A stretch of 64,000 bases of DNA from G965230065 sp965230065 (GTDB lineage Bacteria > Bacteroidota > Bacteroidia > Cytophagales > Cyclobacteriaceae): assembly GCA_965230065.1 (NCBI GenBank), contig OZ245942.1, positions 3,782,001 through 3,846,000 on the forward strand. The letters are read 5' to 3'. Positions 16,329 to 25,833 of this stretch are shown here, in pieces. Below the pieces are notes generated by a model. The model made no database searches, was not told where the DNA came from, and saw only the letters and a list, made by a program, of their open reading frames with translations. A program made the translations under genes and the position numbers. The first letter of the stretch is position 1. Each line of letters opens with the position of its first letter.

Positions 16329-17957
16329 ATGCAATACCCTCTCAATCACTATCTTAAACACTTAAGAAACGATATTCCTGCCAGTTTAGTAGTATTTTTA
16401 GTTGCATTACCTTTGTGCCTGGGCATAGCCCTGGCTTCAGGGGCACCTTTGCTCTCAGGGCTTGTTACGGGCATCGTCGGCGGACTTGTGGTTTCTTTAC
16501 TCAGTGGGTCTCAATTAGCTGTGAGCGGCCCTGCTGCAGGGCTTACCGTAATTGTACTGGATGGCATTACCAGGATTGGGACTTTTGAAGGGTTTCTGTG
16601 TGCGGTTATGCTGGCCGGTGCTTTTCAAGTAGTATTGGGTTTTGTAAGGGCAGGAACTATAGGGTTGTATTTCCCCTCTTCTGTAATTAAGGGTATGCTT
16701 TCGGCCATTGGACTCATTTTGATTTTAAAACAAATACCGCATTTTTTGGGCATTGATGCTGATTTTTTTGGTGATATTGCCTTTTTTCAGGCCGATGGCA
16801 GAAATACTTTTTCTGAGATTTGGCATGCGGTTTCTAACATCGCTGCCGGTTCTGCTATTGTGGGTTTTGTTTCCCTTTTATTCCTTTATCTCTGGGGGCT
16901 CCCTTTTATCAAAAAATTTTCGTTTACAGGTATTTTACCTGGTGCACTCATCGCTGTATTCACTGGGGTATTACTCAATGTTGTGTTTGTAAATTTTTTT
17001 CCTGCCTTAGCTATATCATCCGAACACATGGTAAACCTGCCTGAAATTTCTTCGGTAACTGCATTAGGCAATGAATTGCGATTGCCGGACTTTTCCTATT
17101 TTTGGAATAAAGAGGTGTTCATTACGGCTTTTACTATTGCTATGATTGCCAGTATAGAAACGTTGCTCAGCATTGAGGCTACTGATAAGCTAGACCCCGG
17201 GCGGCATCGCACGCCCTACAACAGGGAACTAAAGGCACAGGGTGTGGGCAATATGATTGTAGGGTTGCTGGGGGGAATTCCTATGACGGCGGTAATTGTG
17301 CGGAGTTCTGCCAATATCAGTGCAGGTGGGAAAACCAAAGTTTCTGCTTTTTTACATGGAACTTTATTAGTGGCAAGCGTTATTCTTATTCCGCATATTT
17401 TAAATATGATTCCGCTTTCTGCATTGGCTGCTGTACTGCTGCATGTAGGTTATAAGCTTACAAAACCTCAATTGTACAAGGTACAGTGGAAGTTGGGTAA
17501 GGAACAGTTCATACCGTTTATAGTAACTATTTTGGCCATATTATTTACGGATTTACTTGTTGGCATTGTGATTGGAATGTCGGTAGGTATCTACTTTATT
17601 TTGAAAGCCAATTATAGTACTCCTTACTTCTTCAGTGTTGAAGAGAGTACTGACCATAAAAACATTAAGTTGCATTTGAGTGAGCATGTTACTTTTCTGA
17701 ACAAAGCCAATATTGCACTATTTTTAGAAAAACTACCTAATAACGCTACCGTAGAAATTGATGGAGATAATACGCATTATATTGATTATGACGTACTAGA
17801 GGCTATTTATGATTTTCAGGAAACGGCAAGCGAAAAAAATATTAAGATGCATATTATCAATTTACCAGCTGATGGTGAACCCGGCGGCATTAATGGAAAC
17901 CACAATAAAATTCACTTATTACCACAACCACAAAAAAGCGGCAGCAAAAAAGCATAG
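16329..17957 (+). CDS. SulP family anion transporter with C-terminal STAS domain
   Basis: A 542-residue inner-membrane protein. It begins with NDIPASLVVFLVALPLCLGIALASGAP, the characteristic first helix of SulP carriers, and has GSQLAVSGPAAGL, SIETLLSIEATDKLDPGR and a long series of hydrophobic segments to about residue 425. Residues about 440-530 form a STAS domain. This group (SLC26/SulP) carries sulfate, bicarbonate or other anions, often with sodium or protons. No carbonic anhydrase or sulfate-assimilation gene lies beside it, so the anion is not decided. It stands alone between AT-rich upstream DNA and the convergent OmpA gene. Confidence 0.9.
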   Translation: MQYPLNHYLKHLRNDIPASLVVFLVALPLCLGIALASGAPLLSGLVTGIVGGLVVSLLSGSQLAVSGPAAGLTVIVLDGITRIGTFEGFLCAVMLAGAFQVVLGFVRAGTIGLYFPSSVIKGMLSAIGLILILKQIPHFLGIDADFFGDIAFFQADGRNTFSEIWHAVSNIAAGSAIVGFVSLLFLYLWGLPFIKKFSFTGILPGALIAVFTGVLLNVVFVNFFPALAISSEHMVNLPEISSVTALGNELRLPDFSYFWNKEVFITAFTIAMIASIETLLSIEATDKLDPGRHRTPYNRELKAQGVGNMIVGLLGGIPMTAVIVRSSANISAGGKTKVSAFLHGTLLVASVILIPHILNMIPLSALAAVLLHVGYKLTKPQLYKVQWKLGKEQFIPFIVTILAILFTDLLVGIVIGMSVGIYFILKANYSTPYFFSVEESTDHKNIKLHLSEHVTFLNKANIALFLEKLPNNATVEIDGDNTHYIDYDVLEAIYDFQETASEKNIKMHIINLPADGEPGGINGNHNKIHLLPQPQKSGSKKA

Positions 17958-18053
17958 TCCTTTCCAAGGTTGAAGAATAGTTACTGGCTTGGTGATGGGT
18001 GTATGCTTTTATTCGTAGTACCAAAAACTAACAGCAAACAACAAGCAGCCAAA

Positions 18054-18782
18054 TTACATCTTAATGATTCTGATTTCAACCCGTCTGTTCACCTGACGCG
18101 CTTTTTCGGAGTTTTCCTCAGAAAGAGGACGGGTTCCTCCAAAAGCTTTGGTGCGGATACGTTTGCGGTGTATGCCCTGATTAGTCAGGTAATCTTTTAC
18201 AGCCTGTACCCGGCGTTCTGATAACCGTAAAAGGGATTTTCTGTTGCCTCGTTCTGTATGTCCTTCCAGTTGAATTACCATTTTAGGATTACTTTCCAAA
18301 ATGTCAATAATTTCCTGCAAAGCTTCAGTTGAAGTCCCACTTAGTCGAGCATTGCCCTGATCAAAATATATTTTATCCCTTAGCTTGATAAACCCACCTT
18401 TTTTCAGGCTTCCGTACAGATAAAAAGTCCTGATTATTTTTCCATTTTCAGTAGTTTCTTCTTGCTGAGTGATTATTTCGGAAGCAGGCCGGTAACCTTC
18501 AACTGACACTTCCAGTTGATAGTCGCCTCCGGGAGGAATGGTAAAAGCAAAACTGCCGTCTTCATTATCAAATGAAAAAACTCCGGTAATGCTTCCATAG
18601 GGCAACATTTTGTAGGTAATGCGGGCCGTAAGGGGTTCTTTTGTATCTGCGCTTAACACAAACCCTTCTACCCTGATAAGGCTATCCGTAGATGTATGGT
18701 CGGTAAGAGGCACGAGTGCATAGGTATGATGGAAACACCATAGAGAAAAGATGACATAAAAAAATACACTATTGAATAACAT
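18054..18782 (-). CDS. OmpA-family outer-membrane/peptidoglycan-binding protein with CarboxypepD-reg domain
   Basis: A 242-residue protein with an N-terminal signal sequence (residues 1-22). Residues about 37-105 form a carboxypeptidase-regulatory-like sandwich (VEGFVLSADTKEPLTARITY, ending in YQLEVSVEGY). Residues about 135-240 are an OmpA C-terminal domain: IYFDQGNARL, LEGHTERG, LSERRVQAVKDYL and NRRVEIRI, which bind peptidoglycan diaminopimelate. There is no barrel domain, so it is probably periplasmic and bound to the wall. It lies 131 nt downstream of a larger OmpA-family gene on the same strand, probably as an operon. Confidence 0.85.
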   Translation of the reverse strand: MLFNSVFFYVIFSLWCFHHTYALVPLTDHTSTDSLIRVEGFVLSADTKEPLTARITYKMLPYGSITGVFSFDNEDGSFAFTIPPGGDYQLEVSVEGYRPASEIITQQEETTENGKIIRTFYLYGSLKKGGFIKLRDKIYFDQGNARLSGTSTEALQEIIDILESNPKMVIQLEGHTERGNRKSLLRLSERRVQAVKDYLTNQGIHRKRIRTKAFGGTRPLSEENSEKARQVNRRVEIRIIKM

Positions 18783-18913
18783 AAAACCGCCACAGCTTGC
18801 CTCACATGAAAAAGCTACAAATACCGGACAAAAAATTTATTACTTGCTTTCGGCGCGTGTAAGATTGAGTATCAAACTGAAAAGGGATTTGTCCGGATTT
18901 TCATACAGAGGGT

Positions 18914-20995
18914 CTACCTTTCGTCCAGGATATTACTGATGTTGAACTCAACTCTTCTGTTTTGGGCTTTGCCTTCTTCTGTATTGTTGTCTCCTACAGG
19001 TTCTGCCTCGCCCTGGCCAATGGCTTTCATCCGGCCTCTTTCAATGCCTTTGTGCAAAAGAAACTCGAGGACAGCTTGTGCCCTTCTTTCAGATAATTCC
19101 TGATTAAAAGGAGCTGAGCCAATATTACAGGTATAACCAATAATTTCCAACTGTACGTTTTTATTATTAGCCATAAAGCTTGCCAAAGCTTCCAGTTTAT
19201 TGTAGGCCGCTGCTTGTATGATATCCTTGTTATAATTGAAAATTACTTGCTCAGGCACCATAGTTTCAGAAGGAGTAAGACCGGCAGACAATTCTTCTTC
19301 TGCGGGAGTTTCAGGTATCAAATATAAATCCTGAATAATTGTCTTTTCCGGTACATCCCTTTTCAGGCTAAGGGTTTCTTCTTCATCCGAAGAAAAATTA
19401 TTTTGTTCAGAATAAATCTGGTACTGCCCGGCAGCAATTGTAATTTCATATTCACCGGTGGACGGGTTAGATTGTGTGCGCGTACTGGTGGCAATTTCGC
19501 CCGAACCTATATCATCAATGACAACCGTTGCGCCCATAGGTTCATTGGTTTCTTTGTTTATGACTTTTCCACGTACTACAAACAATATTTCCGGCTCCCT
19601 GAAGATAGGCATTGGCATTGCGTACATATCGGCCTCGTCAGGTGAGCGCCGGGTTAAATAGGCAAATTCATTGGTAAGTGAGATGGTAAAAAATGTATCG
19701 TCCAACTCAGAATTGATGACCGACCCCAGGTTTTCAGGATCGCTCCAGTTTTTCCAGGTGTCGTCAAGTCTTCTGGAAACGAACACATCGTCACCACCGT
19801 AGCCACTATAGCCTTTAGAAGAAAAGAACAAAGTAGAATCATCCACTGCCAAAAAAGGGGAAGACTCAGTTTCAGCCGTATTAATATCATCTCCCAGGTT
19901 CATGGGTTCAGTCCAGGTGCCGTCGTCTTTTGGAAAACTTACATACAAATCCCGCAGCCCTTTGGTGTCTTCTCGCTCAATGGACATTAACAAATATTTC
20001 TGGTCGGTTGAGAGAAAGTAATTGGCGAAAGTGGACAAGTTGTAAAAGTTATCAATTTCCAGGGCTACAGGCTGTGACCACCCTTCTTCCGTTTGTCGAC
20101 TGATAGATACGCCTGCTTCCATTTTATCTTTCTTTCTGTACACATTGCCCAGGAGCAATACATATTCGTCACCATCCAGCGCAATAGAACTTACAAAGTT
20201 ACTGCCTTTATTATTCAATGGACGGCCAATGTTCTGAGCTTCTTTCCATTCGTTGGAAGCAGCGTCATATTCTGCATACCATATATCTTCGTTGTCGCTG
20301 GCCCCCCCTGTATTTTCAGGAGAGTTTCTGCTGAAATACATCACTTTTCCGTCGGGTGCCACAATAGGGTTCAATTCAATGTTTTCGCTGTTAACACTGG
20401 TACTGAGTTTGTCAACTACCAGGTCCTGGTTCAGGTTAGCTGCCACATTAATTTCAACCCTTACCGGAACAGATGAAGGAGAAATGCCAATGGCATCAAT
20501 GCCACTGTAACCTGGCAGGGTACTTCCATCCAAAACAATTTTGATGGCGTGTACTTCATAGGATGTTTCTTCGAAAATCACATTGAGCAAGCGCCCTTCC
20601 AGTGGAATAGCAGCCGGTGACAGTGTGTTTAGCAGATACTCTTTTCCGGTTTGGTCGTAAGCAAAAATCTGGTAAACAGCAGATGGGTTGAAAGACTCAG
20701 CAATCGCTACCTGCCGGATCTTCATTGGGTTAGTAAAACCCACTTTTATGAATTCTAACTGGTCATCCTGGGCAGGGACCCAGGCATTTGGGTGATCCCC
20801 GGCATTTCCGGGCAATACGTCGGGGCGGCCCAATATCTGTTGGGCAGGGTAGTTTTCATAGATGAGGTCACTATTAAAGAAAAAACCCGGTTCAAATTCA
20901 GATGAAACTTCTAGCACCTGAGAGGCCCATTGCACATTTTGCCCCATCAAATGGATAGAAAGCAGTAAAAACAGTAAAATGAGAAAATTTTTCAT
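18914..20995 (-). CDS. Large OmpA-family protein with discoidin-like and PD40 propeller domains
   Basis: A 693-residue protein from the ATG at 20995, whose signal peptide ends near LMGQ; a TTG at 21028 is less likely. Domains in order: a discoidin/F5-8C-like sandwich (residues about 25-165), WD40-like PD40 repeats (about 190-460, with LNPIVAPDGKVMYFSR and DSTLFFSSKGYSGYGGDDVF), a carboxypeptidase-regulatory-like domain (about 470-555) and a C-terminal OmpA domain (about 575-690, with IIGYTCNIG and NRRVEFNI). The PD40-CRD-OmpA order is the same as in PorE-type type IX secretion components, but here a discoidin-like domain replaces the TPR part. It probably links outer membrane and wall while sensing a ligand. 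Confidence 0.83.
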   Translation of the reverse strand: MKNFLILLFLLLSIHLMGQNVQWASQVLEVSSEFEPGFFFNSDLIYENYPAQQILGRPDVLPGNAGDHPNAWVPAQDDQLEFIKVGFTNPMKIRQVAIAESFNPSAVYQIFAYDQTGKEYLLNTLSPAAIPLEGRLLNVIFEETSYEVHAIKIVLDGSTLPGYSGIDAIGISPSSVPVRVEINVAANLNQDLVVDKLSTSVNSENIELNPIVAPDGKVMYFSRNSPENTGGASDNEDIWYAEYDAASNEWKEAQNIGRPLNNKGSNFVSSIALDGDEYVLLLGNVYRKKDKMEAGVSISRQTEEGWSQPVALEIDNFYNLSTFANYFLSTDQKYLLMSIEREDTKGLRDLYVSFPKDDGTWTEPMNLGDDINTAETESSPFLAVDDSTLFFSSKGYSGYGGDDVFVSRRLDDTWKNWSDPENLGSVINSELDDTFFTISLTNEFAYLTRRSPDEADMYAMPMPIFREPEILFVVRGKVINKETNEPMGATVVIDDIGSGEIATSTRTQSNPSTGEYEITIAAGQYQIYSEQNNFSSDEEETLSLKRDVPEKTIIQDLYLIPETPAEEELSAGLTPSETMVPEQVIFNYNKDIIQAAAYNKLEALASFMANNKNVQLEIIGYTCNIGSAPFNQELSERRAQAVLEFLLHKGIERGRMKAIGQGEAEPVGDNNTEEGKAQNRRVEFNISNILDER

Positions 20996-21221
20996 CGTAT
21001 TAAGATATGAGGCCCATATTAAACACAACTATATGTTATCGTACAGCTACAAAATAGAGGTAATCAGAGCCTAATATTAGTTATTGTAAAGTTAGGAAAA
21101 ATCAGTTCAAAAAATATGGTTGTTGTATTTTTATGCGAAAAACTCAAATAATACCAGTATTTATTCGAGATTAATGTAAAAAAATAAATGCTTCATATGC
21201 TATTAAGCGCATAAGGGTTTT

Positions 21222-21257
21222 TTTGATTAATATTACATAGAATAAAAAATAAGTTTG
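21222..21257 (+). promoter_or_regulatory. Possible promoter of the TPR-CHAT gene
   Basis: TTTG at 21222-21225 and TAAGTTTG at 21250-21257 match the two Bacteroidota boxes. The spacer of 24 nt is longer than the usual 19-21, so this is tentative. Confidence 0.4.
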
Positions 21258-21287
21258 ATTTTCAATTTGAAAAAATCAGCAGTATAA

Positions 21288-24200
21288 ATGCTGCACTCAA
21301 ACAATATGCTATTTAAGCAAAAAAATAGCCAAAATGCAATTATCCTAAGAGCTTTGATAGTGTGGGTGTATTTATGTCCCTGTATAACATGGGGGCAGTC
21401 CGGTGGAGGTTGGGAAATTACCTATGCTGAAGCGAAAGCTGCTTATGAAGATCATGCCGTATCTGAGGCAGTGCAGTTAGGAAAGGTGGCGCTCGATCAG
21501 GCAAAAGATGAATTTGGATACGAAAGTATAAATTATGCTAAAACGCTACGTCTGCTAACGCTTGCTTCTTTTTCCGGAAAAAACCTTGAAGCGGGGATTG
21601 ACTACAACTGGGACGAGCTGGTTATCTTAGAAATTTCGGAAAATCAGGAAACCGAAGATTATGCCACTGCCTTGTCTAATCTGGCTTCGCTGTACTATTC
21701 ACTTGACAGCATGGCCATTGCTCAAAAGTATTATGAAAGTGCTTTGGTATTATTTGAAAACCGGGCATCCTTCTCGAAAGGCCAGGCATTGGCTACTTAT
21801 AACCTGGCTAATATTTATATAAAAAAAGATAAGCTTCGACAGGCTGATAGTTTGTATCAAAAATTAATTGAGGGTTATCAGCATGGTTGGGTAACTGACT
21901 GGTACTATGCAGGTGCTTTGTATAATAAGGCTGGGTTGAAAGGAATATACCAGTCTGCTTCACAGCAAATGTTACAGGAAGCAGCACAAGTTTTTAGGGA
22001 AGTGCAGGCCACCTATCGTCCTGAATATGCCAATACCCTTTATCAACTGGCCATGAATAACCTGCAACAGCAGCAGTATGATCTGGCTGATTCTTTGCTC
22101 AATGAACTGATAGGCTGGTATGAAAGCAAGGGAGATACCCTGAACCCATATTACTCCAGTGTGCTCAATAATGCCGGCATGATTGACCAGGCAGCAGGTA
22201 ATATTGAGAGTGCTAAGGACTTATTGGAAAAGGCCTACCATAACCGGCAGATTATTTATCCGGGTAATTCGCCCGAATACCTGACGTCGGTCAATAACCT
22301 GGCAAAAATATACTTGCATGCAGGACAATCAACAAAGGCTGAAATGCTATATACCGACCTCTTCAATAGTGATACTCTGAATATGCCCTGGCAGGTGGCT
22401 ATGGCATGGGAAAACTGGGCAATGATAGATGCCGAAAATGGAAAGTTGCAAGAGGCTAACGAAAAGCTGAAGAGCGCAAAATTGGTATACGAGCAGTATC
22501 TGGGAAAGGAAAACAAAGTATCAAGTAGTATAGCGCCACGATATGCTGTTTCCTTATACAACCTGGGATACAATTACCAAAGTATCGGACAGTATGATTC
22601 AGCACAGGTATTTTTTACGAAAGCACTGGAGGTAAATGAGAAAACATCCGGAAAAAGAGATGCTGCCCGTGTATCGTTACTAATCGGACTGGCCGGATTG
22701 TATCAGGATATGGGAAAATTTTCAGATGCCAGGGGCTATTATGAGGATGCCCTGGCATTACAGGCAGAATTAGGTGGGGAAAATACCAACGTTTATGCCA
22801 GTATGCTGAGTAATTACGCGCTCCTGTTTCAGGAAATGGGTGAGTATCAACAAGCAGAAACATTGTTCAGAAGGAGCTTATTGATAAAACGTTCGGTGTT
22901 GGGCAATGAACACCCAGAATATATGGCTGCGCTTTCAAACCTGGGCCTCCTTTATGTAGAAACAGGAGAGTATCAGCGGGCTACTCCTTTGCTTGAAAAA
23001 TCCCTGGCTTTTTATCGGGGCAATGCGCAAGACCTTCGTGCTGAAACTGCCAATAGTCTTATCAATTTGGCTAAACTAAAACAGGCAACGGGTAAGTATA
23101 CCGAAGCTGAACCTATGTTGAAAGAAGCCCTCTCGATAAGAAAGGAATTGTATGGTACAGCCCATTCGGCTTATGCTGACGTAATCAGCGAACTGGCATT
23201 GTTTTACCAAACGATGGGGAATTACGCTGCAGCGGAGCCACTGATGACCGAGGCCAGGAAAATCTATAAAGACAGGTACGGCCCCCTGCATCCTGACTAT
23301 GCGTCCCTTACCCAAAACCTGGCTACTTTATACCAAATAAATGATAAAAATGAGCAGGCCGAAGCCTTGTTGGTGGAAACCCTCAAAATTGACAAAAAAG
23401 TATTAGGCGAAAACCATCCGGACTACGCCGTAGTATTGGGCAACCTGGCTTCATATTATGAAGGTTTGGGTAAGTTCCAGCAAGCTGAGCCTTTGTTTAC
23501 TGAAGCTTTGGAAGTGAATGAAAAAACTTTTGGTGTGCAGCACCCTGCTTATGCTTCCACACTTCACAACCTGGCCGTATTGTACACAGCCATGAACCGC
23601 CTGGATACGGCTGCTGTACTTTTTCAAAATGTTATTGATATCAGGGAAAATATTTTGGGCGAAAACCATCCAGACTATGCCCAGTCTTTATATGGCATGG
23701 CAGTGCTGTATCAGAAGAAAGGGGATTATGAGCAGGCTTACCCATTTTTTAGGGAGGTTATTGACAAATATACCCAACAGGTCAAAGATTATTTTCCGGC
23801 CCTCAGTGAGGTGGAAAAAAGTGCTTTTTATCGAAGAATTGAGCCGGTCATCGAAGCATACAAAGCATTTTCTATTGAATTTATGCAGACAATGGATGGG
23901 GCAGAGGGTGATTTGGTATTGAGGGATAGTGTGATGGCCGGATTATATGACACACAGCTCATTACCAAAGCTTTACTATTGGATGCGTCCAGCAAAGTAA
24001 GAAAGCAAATACTCAACAGTGGGGATGAAGACCTGATACGCTTATTTGAAAACTGGACTATGAAAAAAGAATATCTGGTGAAATTGTATGCGAAATCACC
24101 AGAAGAGTTACAAAAGGAGCAAATTGATATTCAGGAACTCGAACAACGTGCTAATGAGATAGAGAAAGCATTATCGGCACGTTCTACTTTATTTTCTCAA

Positions 24201-25481
24201 AGTATGGACCAGCAGCAGCCATCCTGGGAAAGTGTACAACAAGCTTTGGGCGAAGGGGAAGCAGCCATAGAGATTGTAAGGATAAGGCAAAATAGTGCAG
24301 GCGATTCTGTTATATATGCAGCGCTGGTAATCACACCACAGGATTCAATACCCATGCTGGCTGTGCTGCCCAATGGAAATTCCATGGAAAATAAGTATTA
24401 TAATAATTTTAGAAATTCGGTAAGGTTTAGGTTGCAGGATGATTTATCGTTTGCCCATTATTGGGAGCCTATCCATACACTGTTACCATCTTCTACCCAT
24501 ACTATTTATCTTTCTCCAGACGGTATTTATAACAAAATAAATTTGCATGTATTGAAAAACCCGGAAACAGGGGCTTATGTGTTGGATACCTATGCCATTC
24601 GGCTGCTCAGCAGTACGCGTGACCTCTTGGATGAAGGTAGCAAAGCGATGCCTTCTTTTGAACCTGCCTACATGCGTGCTTACCTGTTTGGATACCCTGC
24701 ATATAATTTAGATTATGAAACAACAGCATCTCGGGCAGATACTGTTGGGGTGGAAGGAGTAATGGAAAACGCCCTATTTACAGAGCAAATTGAGAGATTG
24801 CCGGGCACTAAAACAGAAGTGAATAATTTGTATAAGTTACTGCAAGAACGGGAAACATGGAGTGCTAAGAAATATCTTGGAAAAGCGGCCAAAGAAGAAA
24901 AAGTGAAAAATATCAGGAATCCGAAGCTTTTGCATATTGCCACCCATGGCTTTTTCCTGAGCGACTTGGAGGTAGATGCCGAAACCGAGCAAAAGGCGTA
25001 TGGAATACACCTTGACAACATAAAGACCAATCCATTGTTGCGTTCGGGCTTGCTGCTTGCTGGGGCTTCCAATACCATTAGTGGTTATGTAGAAGCTACT
25101 TCGGATGAAACTGTATCGGATATAATCAGTGCCCTGGAGTCAGGCGATGGCATTCTCACTGCTTATGAGGTAATGAATATGGATTTGGCCGGCACCGACC
25201 TTGTGGTGCTAAGTGCCTGTGAAACAGGGTTGGGAGAAATAAAAAATGGTGAGGGGGTATACGGGTTACAAAGGGCATTTCTGATAGCTGGCGCGCAAAG
25301 TATCGTGATGAGCCTGTGGCGAGTAGATGACACGGCCACCCAAAAGCTTATGCAGTATTTTTACGAACGCTGGACAGGGGGCAGTGATAAATATACAGCT
25401 TTTATACAGGCTTTGCGTTCGTTCAAAGAGGAGTATCCCGAGCCTTATTACTGGGGCGGCTTTGTTATGGCTGGGCGGTAA
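21288..25481 (+). CDS. Exported TPR-repeat protein with C-terminal CHAT (caspase-like) protease domain
   Basis: A 1397-residue protein; the start may instead be the ATG at 21306. A Sec-type signal (LRALIVWVYLCPCITWGQ) follows the start, so it should leave the cytoplasm. Residues about 40-870 are tandem tetratricopeptide repeats of the 42-residue kind (repeated words such as HPDYA, LYQ.MG.Y..AEPL and SLNNLA variants). Residues about 870-1080 are helical. The CHAT domain covers about 1080-1395, with the caspase-type dyad H1220 (IATHGF) and C1311 (LSACETG) intact, so proteolysis is expected. In other systems TPR-CHAT proteins act as protein-activated proteases. It is transcribed divergently from the two OmpA-family genes, with about 290 nt between them. 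Confidence 0.88.
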   Translation: MLHSNNMLFKQKNSQNAIILRALIVWVYLCPCITWGQSGGGWEITYAEAKAAYEDHAVSEAVQLGKVALDQAKDEFGYESINYAKTLRLLTLASFSGKNLEAGIDYNWDELVILEISENQETEDYATALSNLASLYYSLDSMAIAQKYYESALVLFENRASFSKGQALATYNLANIYIKKDKLRQADSLYQKLIEGYQHGWVTDWYYAGALYNKAGLKGIYQSASQQMLQEAAQVFREVQATYRPEYANTLYQLAMNNLQQQQYDLADSLLNELIGWYESKGDTLNPYYSSVLNNAGMIDQAAGNIESAKDLLEKAYHNRQIIYPGNSPEYLTSVNNLAKIYLHAGQSTKAEMLYTDLFNSDTLNMPWQVAMAWENWAMIDAENGKLQEANEKLKSAKLVYEQYLGKENKVSSSIAPRYAVSLYNLGYNYQSIGQYDSAQVFFTKALEVNEKTSGKRDAARVSLLIGLAGLYQDMGKFSDARGYYEDALALQAELGGENTNVYASMLSNYALLFQEMGEYQQAETLFRRSLLIKRSVLGNEHPEYMAALSNLGLLYVETGEYQRATPLLEKSLAFYRGNAQDLRAETANSLINLAKLKQATGKYTEAEPMLKEALSIRKELYGTAHSAYADVISELALFYQTMGNYAAAEPLMTEARKIYKDRYGPLHPDYASLTQNLATLYQINDKNEQAEALLVETLKIDKKVLGENHPDYAVVLGNLASYYEGLGKFQQAEPLFTEALEVNEKTFGVQHPAYASTLHNLAVLYTAMNRLDTAAVLFQNVIDIRENILGENHPDYAQSLYGMAVLYQKKGDYEQAYPFFREVIDKYTQQVKDYFPALSEVEKSAFYRRIEPVIEAYKAFSIEFMQTMDGAEGDLVLRDSVMAGLYDTQLITKALLLDASSKVRKQILNSGDEDLIRLFENWTMKKEYLVKLYAKSPEELQKEQIDIQELEQRANEIEKALSARSTLFSQSMDQQQPSWESVQQALGEGEAAIEIVRIRQNSAGDSVIYAALVITPQDSIPMLAVLPNGNSMENKYYNNFRNSVRFRLQDDLSFAHYWEPIHTLLPSSTHTIYLSPDGIYNKINLHVLKNPETGAYVLDTYAIRLLSSTRDLLDEGSKAMPSFEPAYMRAYLFGYPAYNLDYETTASRADTVGVEGVMENALFTEQIERLPGTKTEVNNLYKLLQERETWSAKKYLGKAAKEEKVKNIRNPKLLHIATHGFFLSDLEVDAETEQKAYGIHLDNIKTNPLLRSGLLLAGASNTISGYVEATSDETVSDIISALESGDGILTAYEVMNMDLAGTDLVVLSACETGLGEIKNGEGVYGLQRAFLIAGAQSIVMSLWRVDDTATQKLMQYFYERWTGGSDKYTAFIQALRSFKEEYPEPYYWGGFVMAGR

Positions 25482-25620
25482 ATAATTTGTATAAAAAGAA
25501 AGTCCTTCTTGAGCGGCACTGCAAAGAATATATATTTCATGCTAAGAGCTTGGTAATCAATATTTGACTTCAAATAAGTATGAGGATCAAAGAGCATGAC
25601 AGGTTATACAAAAGGGAACA

Positions 25621-25657
25621 AAAAAAACAGGCACTCATGAAAATTCATGAGTGCCTG
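25621..25657 (-). terminator. Intrinsic terminator downstream of tRNA-Thr
   Basis: CAGGCACTCATGAA at 25628-25641 pairs perfectly with TTCATGAGTGCCTG at 25644-25657. On the minus strand it is followed by a run of T (25621-25627). It lies 24 nt after the tRNA. Confidence 0.9.
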
Positions 25658-25680
25658 ATCGTTACAATTTCATCGTGTGA

Positions 25681-25753
25681 GCCCCCAGTCGGATTCGAAC
25701 CAACGACCTACTGATTACAAGTCAGTTGCTCTGGCCAGCTGAGCTATGGAGGC
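25681..25753 (-). tRNA. tRNA-Thr (anticodon UGU)
   Basis: On the minus strand the sequence folds as a full cloverleaf. The acceptor arm is GCCTCCA with TGGGGGC (one G-T pair), followed by a D arm with AGCTCAGCTGG, an anticodon stem ACTGA/TCAGT with loop CTTGTAA and a TTCGAAT T-loop. The loop gives anticodon UGU, which reads ACA. The 3' CCA is not encoded. It has its own promoter and terminator. Confidence 0.95.
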
Positions 25754-25770
25754 TTTGCTAAATGCGTGGG

Positions 25771-25802
25771 CAAAGATAGCAGACTCGTATTTAATTTTCA
25801 AA
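25771..25802 (-). promoter_or_regulatory. Promoter of tRNA-Thr (TTTG-N20-TATCTTTG)
   Basis: On the minus strand TTTG (25799-25802) is followed after 20 nt by TATCTTTG (25771-25778), a perfect Bacteroidota housekeeping promoter. Transcription would start about 10 nt before the tRNA. Confidence 0.85.
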
Positions 25803-25833
25803 GCAAGCCGGCCGAAATAAAATATTTTTTATC

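Noticed and set aside
16329..17957. Calling the SulP protein a bicarbonate transporter
   Set aside because: No carbonic anhydrase gene is adjacent, and the sequence alone does not separate bicarbonate from sulfate carriers by eye.
18820..18900. Inverted words CCGGACAAA and TTTGTCCGG between the two OmpA-family genes
   Set aside because: They are about 60 nt apart with no T-run; too weak to call a terminator or an operator.
21288..25481. TPR-CHAT gene as part of a type III-E CRISPR (gRAMP/Csx29) system
   Set aside because: No Cas7-11-like gene and no repeat array in the window, and the protein carries an export signal.
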